Assembly: GCF_000247695.1 (NCBI RefSeq)
Contig: NW_004624795.1
Location: forward strand, 5,009,546 to 5,073,545
DNA from: Heterocephalus glaber
Lineage: Eukaryota > Chordata > Mammalia > Rodentia > Bathyergidae
DNA length: 64,000 nucleotides
Direction: 5' to 3'
The position numbers and the translations under genes are program-made. The notes beneath the pieces are model-generated. The model saw only the letters and a program-made list of their open reading frames with translations. It did not search any database and had not been told where the DNA came from. The first letter of the stretch is position 1. Each line of letters starts with the position of its first letter. This document shows, piece after piece, positions 1 through 10,423 of the stretch.

Positions 1-87
1 CTCACTAGGTAGCTAATGCTGGCCTCAAACTCACAGCAAGCCTCCTGCCTCAGCCTCCGGAGAGCTTGGATTACAGGCACGCCTGGC
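1..87 (-). mobile_element. B1-like SINE, cut by window edge
   Basis: Antisense 7SL-type SINE: the plus strand shows the reverse of 'GCCTGTAATC..GGAGGCTGAGGCAGGAGG..GAGGCCAGC'. The 3' part lies outside the window. Confidence 0.8.
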
Positions 88-860
88 TTCTCCAGAAGAT
101 CCCAGCGAGCTGCTGGCACTGGGGTCCGGCTGGGGTCAAAGGCCTGCGAGCTGAGTCTTTCCTGGAGAAGGGAGGGCTGGGAGGAGGAAGTGGAGACAGT
201 TTATCTGGAGCCGGCGCTGGGTTCCTTAAGAGGCCTGGTGCAGCTTATCAGCTTCTTGTCCACAGAGTCGGCTGCTCCCAGCACTGGGCTGGGGCTGACA
301 CCCTCCCAGGCCCTGCAGTGTCAGCTCAGAAGGGTGCAAAGCCGAGTATTCCTGACTCCCTTCCTCTACCTCCTTCGGGGGCACAGCTGGGGCGTGGAGA
401 GGCCAGGTCCTCCGAGTGGCTGTGACGGCTCCCATGAGAAGCTGCCCAGCGCTCAGTGCTCACCCTTATCAAGGCCACATGCCTTGAGAGTAGGTGGCAC
501 TTACTGTAAGTGGTCCCACTTGTCTTTGTCCATGTCCATGTGGCGCCCCCACGATGGGGAATGGAACGGACTTCGGGTTCCCCAAGGGGGTGGCTCGGAG
601 ATGCTGCATCTCTTTTTCATATCCCACAGAAATTCGGAGGATGACCCAGGCCCCAGCGTCCTGGGTGAGGCCTTCTCTCTGTCCTGCTCCGCTTGGCCGC
701 CAAGATTACAGCCACTCTATCCGTGAAGTCATGCGGAGCCCTCGGTGATGCTAGCCAGCTCCCAGGATGCCCTGGCCCACACCCTCCAGCTCGCTTGCCT
801 GGGTCTCCGGTGACATCAGCACGACAGGTGCTTCTGCCTGGGCTGAGATCCAGCCTATGA

Positions 861-1002
861 AGCCAGGCGTGGTGGCGCACATCTGTCATCCCTGGACTTG
901 GGAGGCTGAAGCAGGAGGATCGCCCCAAGTTTGAGGCCAGCTTGGGCTACATAGAGAGACTTTGTCTCAAAAAATAAATTAAAGATAAATAAAAATAATA
1001 AA
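861..1002 (+). mobile_element. B1-like SINE
   Basis: Starts AGCCAGGCGTGGTGGCGCAC, has GAGGCTGAAGCAGGAGGATC and GGGCTACATAGAGAGAC, and ends in an A/T-rich tail of AAATAA units. Confidence 0.85.
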
Positions 1003-1189
1003 CTCGGCCTATGAAGAGGGGAAAGTCCTTTCTCTGGCCAGCCCCGTTGTGCCTCCAGGGCAGAGAGGCAGTGACTTGTTGGAATGCTTAAAACTCCTGA
1101 CCCAGGACAACAGCCAGGAAGAAGGCGAGAATGTCCTCCTGTAGTGTCGGTGCATTATTTTATTTAAGTGTTTGGATTTTGTTGCCAGC

Positions 1190-1262
1190 GCAGTGCTGAG
1201 GATCCAACCCAGGGCCTTGTGCATGCTAGGCAAGGGCTCTACCACCGCGCCACCAGCCCCAA
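1190..1262 (-). mobile_element. Old ID-type SINE fragment
   Basis: On the minus strand it reads GGTGGTAGAGCCCTTGCCTAGCATGCACAAGG then GGGTTGGATCC. This is closer to the classical rodent ID sequence than to the GGTACC-ended copies nearby, and it is more diverged. Confidence 0.7.
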
Positions 1263-1333
1263 CTCTGTGGAACAGACTCCGAAAACTCTACTCAATGAGT
1301 GCACCCCTGAAGTTTCTTCCAAAGAGTTCCTGA

Positions 1334-1407
1334 GGGCCAGGGATTTAGCTCAGTGGTTTCACTGCCTGCTAAGCAAGCACAAGGACCTGAGTTCGATCCC
1401 TGGTACC
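1334..1407 (+). mobile_element. tRNA-derived ID-like SINE with perfect target-site duplication
   Basis: Box A TTAGCTCAGTGG and box B GAGTTCGATCC are intact and the end is GGTACC. The 13-base sequence AAAGAGTTCCTGA occurs at 1321-1333 and again at 1408-1420, so the insertion ends can be read directly. Confidence 0.92.
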
Positions 1408-1897
1408 AAAGAGTTCCTGACTTTTCTCAGGAAGGTAGGAGGCAGGAAGTGGATTTCTCCAAGCAAAGGGAAATGGTTTCTTAAATGGAAACCCTCCTCT
1501 TCAAGCCCCGCCCTCCGGTTAGAGCCCTGAAGTCTCCAAATCCAACCCCCTGCCCAGCTGCCTTCCCTAACAGCCCCGAGAATTGCTTCCTCCATCCAGG
1601 TTCAAGTTCCCAGGGCATCACCAAGTACAACAAGGCACAGCTGCTCCTGAGAATCACCTGGGACCCAGGGCCCTGCAATCCACCTTCCCCCTAACATGGA
1701 AACCAGCCCCATGCTGGGTGTCTGGAAAGAGGGGCCAAATTCTGGCTCAGGGATCGGCCGATTTTGCCAGAAGGCAGCCAGGCTGGAAGGCTGCAGTGGC
1801 CAAGACCTAGGAAGGGTGAGGTTGTGAAGGTCAGTGTGCCACTTCGGAGTTCTTCACTGGGCTTGGTGAAATGCTTGTTGCTGCTAACTCAACCATG

Positions 1898-2010
1898 AGG
1901 ACTGTCATCCCAGCACTCAGGAGGCTGAGGCAGGAGGATCCCCACAAGTTTGAAGCCAGAATGGACTACATGGGAAGACCCTCTCTCAAAAATAGAAAAA
2001 TGAATAAATA
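1898..2010 (+). mobile_element. B1-like SINE, 5' diverged
   Basis: ATCCCAGCACTCAGGAGGCTGAGGCAGGAGGATC is clear (short motif GGAGGCTGAGGCAGG); the first 30 bases are diverged. The tail is AATAAATAAG. Confidence 0.8.
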
Positions 2011-2090
2011 AGAAAATTTTAGAAGGTACTGAGGATGCGGCCCCCCTTGAAGGTCCATTGGGTTCTGGGCCTCAAACCCACAATTATCTG

Positions 2091-2174
2091 GGCCGGGGAT
2101 TTAGCTCAGTGGTTCTGTCGCCTGCCTTGAAAGCGCAAGGACTGGAGTTCGATCCTCGGTACAAAAAAAAAAAA
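2091..2174 (+). mobile_element. tRNA-derived ID-like SINE with target-site duplication
   Basis: GGCCGGGGATTTAGCTCAG start, GAGTTCGATCC box B and an A(13) tail. ACCCACAATTAT flanks it at 2076-2087 and 2175-2186. Confidence 0.92.
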
Positions 2175-2228
2175 ACCCACAATTATTTGCCCTTCAAGGG
2201 TAAAAGAGACATAAATAGATGTGTCTGA

Positions 2229-2317
2229 GGCCAGAGATTTAGCTCAGCGGCACTGTGCCTGCCTCACAAGCACAAGGTCCTGAGTTCGATTTGCAGTACC
2301 AAAAAAAAACAACAAAA
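2229..2317 (+). mobile_element. tRNA-derived ID-like SINE with target-site duplication
   Basis: Box A TTAGCTCAGCGG and box B GAGTTCGATTT. It is flanked by AAATAGATGTG at about 2213-2223 and 2318-2328. Confidence 0.9.
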
Positions 2318-2484
2318 AATAGATGTGGGGAGGGGACAGACCTCTGTAATTTTCGGGGTCTGATATGGGCCTGCCCCAGGGAAGACCTGGAGACAGCTGA
2401 CACCAGTTCCCCTGAGCAACACACACATTGTCCCCCCAGTCTCTGCTGCCCGTGCTGGTCCCTGTCTGGTGTGGCTGTTCAGTC

Positions 2485-2680
2485 TCCTGGCCCTGGAGCC
2501 AAACTACCCCATGTTTAATCCCAGCTCTGTGTTACCGGCTGCTCCCTGCATCTCTCTAAACTGCTCTTCCCTCATGTGCTCTGAGGATGGAATCAGAGAG
2601 CATTTACCCCAGGATTAACAGAAACCTGTGCTTAGCGAGGGATGTGAGTGCAGTCAGCACCCCATAAACCCTCCTTATCA
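2485..2680 (+). mobile_element. MIR-like ancient SINE remnant
   Basis: Contains the MIR-like order CCTGGAGCCAAACT .. TTTAATCCCAGCTCTGTGTTACCGGCTG followed by a diverged 3' part. Called from the core similarity only. Confidence 0.45.
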
Positions 2681-2778
2681 CTTTATCTTTAGGGGCTCCT
2701 CCCTTCCAAAGGGCGGTATCTATCCCATTGTCTGTCTCTTTCTGTCTGTCCTCTCTCTGCCCCATAAATCACTGTTGC

Positions 2779-2808
2779 CATCTGATACTCTGATACTCTG
2801 ATACTCTG
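2779..2808 (+). repeat. Short tandem repeat, TGATACTC x3
   Basis: Three adjacent copies of TGATACTC before a C/T-rich stretch. Nothing suggests a function. Confidence 0.8.
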
Positions 2809-3823
2809 CCCTTTCTCTCTTACTTCCCTGGAGGCAAAAAGGACACATGGGTTATTTGACCACCTAGCTCCAAACTCTAAATACAGTGGACCCTGACTTA
2901 CAAACTCAATTCGCACCCCAGTTGTAACTCAAGTTGGTCAATGAAGGCTTAGGGTCCTTACACGGGCTTCAAAGTCTCTCTCCTGTACAGAGGCCGATCT
3001 GTGTTCTTAGAGAGACACTGGGCCAGGAGTTCTCACTGATCCCCACACAAGAAAGGCTGTTGTCATGTTCCTTCCAGAACTCGTTAAGGGTTAAATCTAT
3101 ATCTGAGACCATCTGGAAGCACAAGAGGCTGGCATTCGGGTCATAACTGAAGCCTTTGGTTATAAGTTAAAAACTAAAATTCCGATCCGAACCCAAGTCG
3201 TTCGTCTGTCAGGCCAGTTGTAACTTGAGGGTCCACGGTAGAGAGAAAGCAAAGAGCTGCGCCCACCAGATGGCTGGAATGCTCAGCCCACTTGGCCTTG
3301 CTGAAGGGGTGGACTCTCAGCAGGCCCAGTCTCACTGCCCCAGCTCCTCCACGAGCTGCTTATCAGCGAGGGAGTTGCTGGCTGGAGCTTGCTATGACAG
3401 CAGGAGCTGCCTGAGAAGAGAGGCCGAGATAAAGGAAGTATCCTTCATCCCCTCAGAGCAGGCCAGACACAAACCAGGTGCAAGGAGGGAGGCTTGATCG
3501 TCTGTAAACAATCTCTGGTCGAAGCCAAAGCCGCAGCTGGGGATTAGAGGAGCAGCTCCCGCAGGCCTGGGGCCTCTCAGCTGGATAGAGAGGTAAAGGA
3601 CCTGTGACATAGCTTGCTGCTGGGAGACTGGGAGACGCTTGAGGGAACACAGCCATTCGTCAACAGAGGCTTCAATTGGCCTGGCAGGGGAGAATCTGAT
3701 ATCCAAACAGTTCCTACATCCCAAAGCGCTCTGAAAGTTCTCCAGCTAAATATTTGATTCCATGTCAGATAACAGTCCCCAGGCTCTTCCTACCAGTGAG
3801 AGAAGCCTGCCTGGAAGAGAGAT

Positions 3824-3945
3824 AGGCTGGCTCAGGGGAACTTGCCTGTAATCTCAGCCCTCCGGAGGCTGAGGCAGGAGAATCACCCCAAGTTGGAGGC
3901 CGGCCTGGGCTACATAGTGAGACCTTGACTCAGAAAACCAAGACT
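3824..3945 (+). mobile_element. B1-like SINE
   Basis: GCCTGTAATCTCAGCCCTCC, GGAGGCTGAGGCAGGAG and GGGCTACATAGTGAGACC mark a monomeric 7SL-type element. It is followed at once by a GA repeat. Confidence 0.85.
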
Positions 3946-3946
3946 T

Positions 3947-3980
<34 letters not shown>
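3946..3980 (+). repeat. (GA)n microsatellite
   Basis: A run of GA dinucleotides, probably grown from the tail of the preceding SINE. Confidence 0.9.
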
Positions 3981-4447
3981 CTTGCAGTGCTGGGCAGGAT
4001 GGACATTCAACAGGACTTGAGGTAGCAGCCTCTCAGCCCAGTGAGGGACAAAGGCCGTGTCCACCAAAGATTGGTCCCCTGGGAATCCGTGAAGAGAAAC
4101 AGAACCTAAATTCCTGTCAAGGACAAGTGTCACCTGCCTGCCTCTCCTTGCAGTGAGACGTTTCTGTTGCAGGGACTGAAGAATCACTGAGACCCTCGTG
4201 CTCAGTGGGTACATGGGATGGCCCCTTCACCCCTTGATGACAAAGCAAAGTGAAGTGCTCAGGTTCCCTCAGGGAGATGGGGACAGCCGGGCCTGGCGGA
4301 GGGAAAGGCGATTCTGTCTGCAAAGCCTGTCCTTCCAGTGGTGGGGATGAAGGTGTTTCTGGTTCTCTGCAGCTTCTTATAAGGTAGGAAAATGAAAGCG
4401 AGAGAGACACACGTTACCCTCTGGGTGTAACATAAGGAGGTGGTTAA

Positions 4448-4600
4448 AATAGTAACATCTGGGGCTCTGAGACTGGACAGACCCGAGTTCAAGTCCAGTC
4501 TGATATTTTCTGAGGGTGTGTTCTAAAGCAAGAGCCCTTACCTGCAGAACAGTGAGAGCGGCTGTGAGGATTACACAGAGAGACAAGAGTCCTTTATCCT
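4448..4600 (+). mobile_element. MIR-like remnant
   Basis: GGCTCTGAGACTGGACAGACC then GAGTTCAAGTCCAG and a later GCTGTGAGGATTACAC match the order of the MIR consensus. Confidence 0.6.
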
Positions 4601-4671
4601 GTGCAATCAACACGCAGTAAGTGGCAGCCATTGTCAGTAATGAAATCTCAACCATGAAAATAAAACTTGGA

Positions 4672-4738
4672 GACAGTATTACACAGAGCCTTGACATGCT
4701 AGACGAGTGCTCTGCCACTGAGCTACATCCCCAGCCCT
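4672..4738 (-). mobile_element. Old ID-type SINE fragment
   Basis: The minus strand reads GGGCTGGGGATGTAGCTCAG then GCAGAGCACTCGTCTAGCATG: a classical ID 5' half, with the 3' part degraded. Confidence 0.75.
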
Positions 4739-4856
4739 TATTTTATTTTTGAGAGGGGGTCTCACTATATCTCCCAGGCTGGGCTCAAACTTGTGATCCT
4801 CCTGCCTCAGCCTCCCAGAGTGCTGGGATCACAAGCCTGAGCCACCAGGCTGGGTC
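4739..4856 (-). mobile_element. B1-like SINE
   Basis: Antisense element: TCTCACTATATCTCCCAGGC .. CTCCTGCCTCAGCCTCCCAG .. GCTGGGATCACAAGCC. Confidence 0.85.
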
Positions 4857-4865
4857 CATTTGATT

Positions 4866-4960
4866 CTTCTGATCCTTAGTTTCATCATCTGTAAATGCAG
4901 TTGGTGATAATAGCCTTGCCATGCCTACCTCACAGGCTCTAGAGGAAGTGAGCTGTCAGA
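4866..4960 (+). mobile_element. MIR 3'-like remnant
   Basis: CTTAGTTTCATCATCTGTAA followed by TGATAATAGC and CTACCTCACAGG resembles the 3' half of MIR. Confidence 0.6.
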
Positions 4961-5604
4961 ACAGAACTTCAAAAAGGAAATGTTAGTGTCTGGTGACATC
5001 AGCTGTTAGGCGTCCCCTCCCACTGTCTGCAGCACCCAATATGTGCTCAACAAGCATTTAGGGAGGTTGTTAAGTACCCGGTCATGCAAAACAAGAAGAA
5101 AAACAAACTACCTGCTTTTCAGTCTTAGGATGCACGTCCGAGCTCAGCTGGTCACTTTTCAAATGCAGTCACCACAGTGGCCAGGCTGGAGAGAGTGAAT
5201 CAGGACTTGGTGACTTAGTCCCAGCCCTCAGTATGCACTTCCTGTTGGACCAAGGGAACCACTTCCTCTCCACAGGTCCTTATTCGATGTCAAGGCCCGG
5301 GAAATGGCCAATCGGGTCAACAGTCTGCGGGTCTCAATCTCCATTAGAGTTCAGAAGGAGAATCACAGAGGTAGCAGGCAAGACCTCAAAGCTGCATTTA
5401 GAAAAGGCAGCTGCTGTGAACAACCCAAAGCATCCTTCCCAAAAGCATCCGGAGGTGAGATTTAGATTCAGAATTAAAGCTGCAAGAGGGGACTGTGGGG
5501 CAATGTTTGCTCCAGAGAGGGCCCTAGCGTGGTTTCAGCTACAGCAGGAGAGATGCTCTTCCTTTTTTGTTTTTCTCCCTTTATGTCGTTTTTTGGGGGT
5601 TTTG

Positions 5605-5720
5605 TTTTTTTGAGACAGGATCTCACTATGTAGCCCAGGCTGGCCTTGAACGCACAGCAATCCTCCTGCCTCGGCCTCCTGAGTGCTGGGATTACAGGGG
5701 TGCACCACTCTGTGCCCAGC
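5605..5720 (-). mobile_element. B1-like SINE
   Basis: Antisense, T-rich start (TTTTTTGAGACAGGATCTC), ends at GTGCACCACTCTGTGCCCAGC. Well preserved. Confidence 0.9.
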
Positions 5721-6421
5721 TTCTTTTCTTCCCTTAGAGAGAAGAACATTTCTAAATTTCATCCTTGTCCCAACCTCTGCCTCCTGGTGGCCTCCAAAAA
5801 CTATTTTCCTGTTTCCGGCTGTCCTCTTCCCGTTTCTGAGCCCCGCGCCGAAATCCCCGCTGTCCACAGACTTCTCTAGCCAACGGCCCTCAGCACTGGG
5901 CCCAGCTGCCTTGCATCCCTGGAGCAAGACAGGGCGAGAGCTGAAATGAAAGGACCGAGGCAGTGTCAGCTGCGCCGGGCCCAGGTCGGGTGATCCGAGT
6001 TTTTAATGAACAGGGAGGCCAGGGACTTGAAAGGAAGGTCAGGGTTCACAGAGCGGCCAGCACGCATGCGTCGGGATTATTAAACCCTGAGCAGCGGCGC
6101 CCCTTCCTCGGTACCCGCTCCTCCTTGGAGCTCCACGCCGCCCTCAGCAGTGGGGGTCCCCATCTCCCGGAAGCCCTGACCTTGCGCTGTCCTAGAAGTA
6201 GGAAGCATATGTGAGGATGAAGTCTGTCCCCTGGGCCCCGCCCTCATTCTGCAGGATCCTGACGTTTCCTGTTCCCCAGGAAGAATTCAAGGCAATTTTC
6301 AAAGTGATTCCAGGAGAAGGGTGAGGGCTGGGGGAAGGGAGGAGCCCTTGCTCAGGGAACCCTCGGCCTGTCTCTAGCTGTTTCCCTTGTTCCCCTCAGG
6401 CTGCACGTTTGAATTTTAGAT

Positions 6422-6530
6422 GTTTTGTTTTGTTTTGTTTGAGCCAGGGCCTCACCCTGTAGCCCGGGCTGGCCTCGAACTCACCACAGCAATCCTCCTG
6501 CCTCAGCCTCCTGAGTGCTGGGATGACAGG
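6422..6530 (-). mobile_element. B1-like SINE
   Basis: Antisense with a (TTTTG)n tail. AATTTTAGA occurs on both sides, which is consistent with a target-site duplication. Confidence 0.88.
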
Positions 6531-7403
6531 TGAAATTTTAGAGATCTTGACTTTCTGGTTCCAATTGAAAGGAGGGCTTTCTTTGCATTCTAACCCTAAG
6601 CATCATCAGAAAGACATGTATTTATTTCTTGTACTTTATCGTTTTCTTTCTTTACTTCTAGCAGCAAATACTCTATTCACTTCTCTAGAAAGGGTGATGC
6701 CCCTAGTTGGGGGTGCAGGAGTCCACATGACAAGATACAGGGAAGACTCAGTGGGAACTTTAGGATCCCTGAAAAGTCTCAGGGTGATTTGGCCCAAGTC
6801 CCCACCTGTACTGGTCAGTTCCTACTACCATAGCAACAACAACATGAAAAACCCAGTGAAAGACACATTGTCTTGAATCCTCATAGTGACTTTACCAGTC
6901 ATTCTACCTCTCTGAGGTCTGCTTCATCTCCTCTACAATGTGGAGATTTATATATAACTTACCTGCTCTTGCAAAGATTGATGTGGTATATATATGCCTT
7001 TATCATTCAACCATTATTATATCTGGTGATATATATTTTTATCATATATATGATCAAATATATGGTGAATATTTAAATTTTTAAATGGATTACAGTAAAA
7101 ACCACATTGCCATTAAGCCCCCTCAAAAATCTCTTTCACTTTGAGCACACTTACTCCATCGTTCTTGCTACTTTCTACTTTGTGAAGCAGTTCTGGAAGT
7201 CCTCTTCTGTGAATGTGTTCATGAGATGTGATCAAAAATACATTGACTGCTGCTGCCAAGTGCCATCCAACAGAAAGGCAGAATTATAAAAATTATTACA
7301 GTGCCCTCATCCACTTTATTCACTACATCTGGAACTATATGACTTCTGGCTCTTCCCCAAAGTCAAAATGACAATGAAAGGTAAACATTTTGAATTGATT
7401 CAG

Positions 7404-7560
7404 GGCTAGGCCTGGTGGTGCGTGTCTGTAATCCCAGCACTTGGAAGGCTGAGGCAGGAAGGTCTCCAGCCTGGGCTACATAGTGAGTTCAAGACTAGTA
7501 TTAACTACAGAGCAAGACCCCATCTCAAAATAAATAAATAAATAAATTAATTAATTAAAT
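7404..7560 (+). mobile_element. B1-like SINE with internal duplication
   Basis: TGGTGGTGCGTGTCTGTAATC start. The AGCCTGGGCTACATAGTGAG segment is followed by a second related AACTACAGAGCAAGACCC segment, then an AAATAAATAAAT tail. Confidence 0.85.
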
Positions 7561-7959
7561 GCTCGATATGTAGCTTGTAGGACGAAAAAACAAGGAAATG
7601 TTGCAGCCCTCATCTCCAGTGAAAGGTGGGTTGCAGTGGGAGACCTGGAAACCCCTGGAGAAAGAGGTTGCTTTGTCCCGAGAAGGAGGTCATCGACATG
7701 GTCCTCCCAATGGGAGAATCTAGCACACTCTTAGAATAAATACGGCAACTGAACGCCCATGCGATGCTATAGATTAGAGTTAGGGAGACAAACGCCACCC
7801 TTAATACAGTTACGGCTGTTATTTAAATCTCACCGAGCTTTATTTTATAGAAAGAGAGAAAACCAAAAATTGAATAGGTTTGCCGTATTTGTCAGCTATT
7901 AATATTACACCTTCCAAGCCAGGTGTTGGATCTGTCTCCTCTTGACTCTTAGATTTGTT

Positions 7960-8060
7960 CATTTATCTTTTTAATACTTCATAAATATTTACAGGATATA
8001 TATTTTCCTAGATACTAAAGATACAAGAATGAATAGACAGATAAATCAGCGATAACAGCC
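7960..8060 (+). mobile_element. L2-like remnant
   Basis: CATAAATATTTACAGG .. AGATACTAAAGATACAAGAATGAATAG follows the word order of the L2 3' end. Weak call. Confidence 0.35.
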
Positions 8061-8246
8061 GTGCGCTAAGTGCCCAGCACAGGAGTAAACTGGCCTGGCA
8101 GAGCCGACAGGGAGAACTGTCCCCTCTCTAGGGTCAGAGCAGCCGGCTCCTCAGGAAAATGACATTTAAACTGTGTCTTGGACGTAAACAAAAACTTTCC
8201 AGACGTGGAATGGACAGAAAATCATTCAGGCAAAAGAAAAAGACCT

Positions 8247-8370
8247 TCGCCAGCATGGGAGCACAAGCCCATAATCCCAGCACTCGGGAGGCTGAGGCAG
8301 GAGCATCACTATGAGTTCGAGGCCAGCCTGGGCTACATAGCAAGACCCCATCTCAAAAAATAAATAAATG
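8247..8370 (+). mobile_element. B1-like SINE
   Basis: CCCATAATCCCAGCACTCGG, AGTTCGAGGCCAGCC and GGGCTACATAGCAAGACCCC are well kept; the tail is AAATAAATAAATG. Confidence 0.9.
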
Positions 8371-8568
8371 AAAAGGAGCTTTTTACAAGTCAAGATACAG
8401 TGCTACATTTTGGCGGGACAAGTAACCACGTAAGGCTGGATCTCAGGAAAATAGAGCCAGGACTATTAGGGATCTGTCACAATTCTTGGGTGGGGAGGGG
8501 ATTTAAGCACTGCTTTCTTCTCATCCTACTTTTAGAACTTTTCTCCTAAAGCCCAATATCTTTTCATT

Positions 8569-8667
8569 CTTTTTTTTGGTTTTTTTTCTGTTACTGGGGA
8601 TCAAACTCGGGTCCTTGTGCTTGCAAGGCAGGCGGGGGAACCACTGGGCTAAATCCCCGGCCCCTAC
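8569..8667 (-). mobile_element. tRNA-derived ID-like SINE
   Basis: Antisense: a T-rich tail, then the reverse of GAGTTTGATCCCCAG and of GGCCGGGGATTTAGCCCAG. Confidence 0.9.
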
Positions 8668-8717
8668 CTTTTCATTCTTTAGGTGGGTGACCTCATTTGT
8701 ACTCTAGGTATTTAGAG

Positions 8718-8720
<3 letters not shown>

Positions 8721-8764
<44 letters not shown>
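8721..8764 (+). repeat. (TG)22 microsatellite
   Basis: Pure TG run. Confidence 0.95.
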
Positions 8765-8765
<1 letters not shown>

Positions 8766-8830
8766 TGGAGACAAAATCCACAGCCTCGCCCATGTTAGGC
8801 AGGTTCTCTGTCACTGAGCTGTATTCCCAG
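8766..8830 (-). mobile_element. Old ID-type SINE fragment
   Basis: The minus strand reads CTGGGAATACAGCTCAGTGAC .. GCCTAACATGGGCGAGGC: a diverged ID 5' half next to the TG run. Confidence 0.65.
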
Positions 8831-8955
8831 CCTGTAATCCAGCACAGGAGAGGCTGAGGCAGGAGGATCCTGCGTTGGAGACCAGCCTGGGACACATAGT
8901 GAGTTAAAAGCCAGCCTGGACTACCTAGCAAGACCCTGTCTCAAAAAACTAAAAG
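8831..8955 (+). mobile_element. B1-like SINE with internal duplication
   Basis: Contains both GCCTGGGACACATAGTGAG and GCCTGGACTACCTAGCAAG, the duplicated internal block of rodent B1. Confidence 0.85.
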
Positions 8956-8957
8956 AC

Positions 8958-9047
8958 GGGGCTGGGGATTTAGCTCAGTGGTTCTGCCGCTTGCCCTGCA
9001 AGTGCAAGGACCCGAGTTTGATCCCTGGTACCAAAAAAAAAAAACTA
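8958..9047 (+). mobile_element. tRNA-derived ID-like SINE
   Basis: Near-consensus copy: GGGGCTGGGGATTTAGCTCA, CCGAGTTTGATCCCTGG, TACC then A(12). Confidence 0.93.
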
Positions 9048-9237
9048 AAAAAACTAAAATTCAACCAGACAAAACCTCACCCTACCTTCATACTCTGCTC
9101 TTTGATGAGCTTGAGTTTGATTTGCCAACGTGACAGACACTCCCTGAAAGCCTGACATGTGCGGAGAGCTCCCGGGTTCCCTGGAATCACCCCTGTCTGG
9201 TTAATGGAAGTGTCCTTGTCCTTCAATTTTGTTTTGG

Positions 9238-9321
9238 GGTCTTTTTTTGGTACCGGGAATTGAACTCAGGACCTGGCACTTGCAAGGCAGGCACGGTGCC
9301 ACTGAGCTACATCCCCAGTCC
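9238..9321 (-). mobile_element. tRNA-derived ID-like SINE
   Basis: Antisense: GGTACCGGGAATTGAACTCA .. ACTGAGCTACATCCCCAG. Confidence 0.92.
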
Positions 9322-9383
9322 ATCCTTGATTTCTTTAGCTGACGATCAAAGCTCATGATAGAGGGATAAAAGCAAGAGTAGAG

Positions 9384-9498
9384 GCGAGGCACAATGGCAC
9401 AAGTCTGTCATCCCAGCACTCAGGAGGCTGAGGCAGGAGGAGCGCTGTGTGAGCTCAAGGCCAGCCTGAACTATGTAGAGAACCCTATCTCAAAAGTG
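9384..9498 (+). mobile_element. B1-like SINE
   Basis: GGCACAATGGCACAAGTCTG start, GGAGGCTGAGGCAGGAGGAG, ends GAACCCTATCTCAAAAG. An ID-like element abuts its tail. Confidence 0.87.
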
Positions 9499-9508
9499 TA
9501 AAATAAAG

Positions 9509-9590
9509 GGGCTGGGGATTTAGCTCAGTGTTTCTGCTGCCTGCCTCTCAAGTGGAAGGTCCCAAGTTCGATCCCCGGTACCCCAAAAAC
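9509..9590 (+). mobile_element. tRNA-derived ID-like SINE, first of a tandem pair
   Basis: GGGCTGGGGATTTAGCTCAG to GGTACCCCAAAAAC. TAAAATAAAG lies on both sides (9499-9508 and 9591-9600). Confidence 0.92.
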
Positions 9591-9600
9591 TAAAATAAAG

Positions 9601-9682
9601 GGCCAGCGATTTAGCTCAGTGGTTTTGCCGCCCGCTGCAGAAGCGCAAGGACCCGAGTTCAATCCCCGGTACCAAAAAAAAA
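9601..9682 (+). mobile_element. tRNA-derived ID-like SINE, second of a tandem pair
   Basis: GGCCAGCGATTTAGCTCAG to GGTACCAAAAAAAA. It shares the left target sequence with its neighbour, and a third TAAAATAA copy follows at 9683-9690. Confidence 0.92.
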
Positions 9683-10029
9683 TAAAATAACTAGAGTAAA
9701 GTAACAAACACAAGAAGCTTTAGCTTCTTGGCCTTATAAAAACCAATGCTAAATCCCACTGTCTCCCAAGCTCTCTGCTGTTAGTGATGTTTATTTATAC
9801 CAGGCCACAACTGACATTCCCTTCGGCAGAGGGACTGAGTGGCTCTCTGAAAGTAAGTGAAATATGGCTTGGCATCCCTTGGAGTGTGGAAATCACCAAG
9901 CTCCATTAATTCAGCCTGAAGGCCAGAGTCCGTGACACCTCTCCTCCTGGGCAGCCGGCCCTGCTCAGGCTCAGTGGGAAGGGTCCTGGGGCGGAAGGCG
10001 GGCGAGGATCTCTGACTATGTTGAAAATG

Positions 10030-10423
10030 TTATCTGCTCTTTTTCAAATCTGCCTCTCTCAGGTATTTGCTCTGTGATAGCCTTTTACCTCGGCAGCTGC
10101 TGCTCTCTTGCCTTGTATTTGAGAGCTGATAAGGAAAAGTCAGAGCCTCCCTCGCGGCCCATTTGCAGCCCTGGGTGAGACAGGACCAAGAGGCCTCATG
10201 ACCAGGGGCCCTGTCTGTCACTCCCTCTTGCAAAGTGCAGAGGGAACCAGAAGGAGAATCCAATGAGCTTTCTCGGGGGACCCATCCAGACGCTCTCTCT
10301 CGCCACTGTCTTATCTGCTGCCAATGGATTCTTGGCAACATCTGATCCAGGAAGGGCTTTTGGATGTTTCTGCATGTTCTGGATTCACTGCCCTGCCTCT
10401 GGATCTGACAGTGCGCCTTATCA
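10030..10423. promoter_or_regulatory. Cluster of four GATA motifs (candidate enhancer)
   Basis: Unique sequence between SINEs with AGATAA (10030-10035, minus), TGATAAG (10127-10133, plus), AGATAAG (10310-10316, minus) and TGATAAG (10417-10423, minus). The motif density is directly visible. The enhancer role is inference. Confidence 0.3.

Noticed and set aside
2091..2174. tRNA gene look-alikes (box A and box B present)
   Set aside because: The copies do not fold as a complete tRNA, end in GGTACC and an A tail, and have target-site duplications, so they are SINEs.
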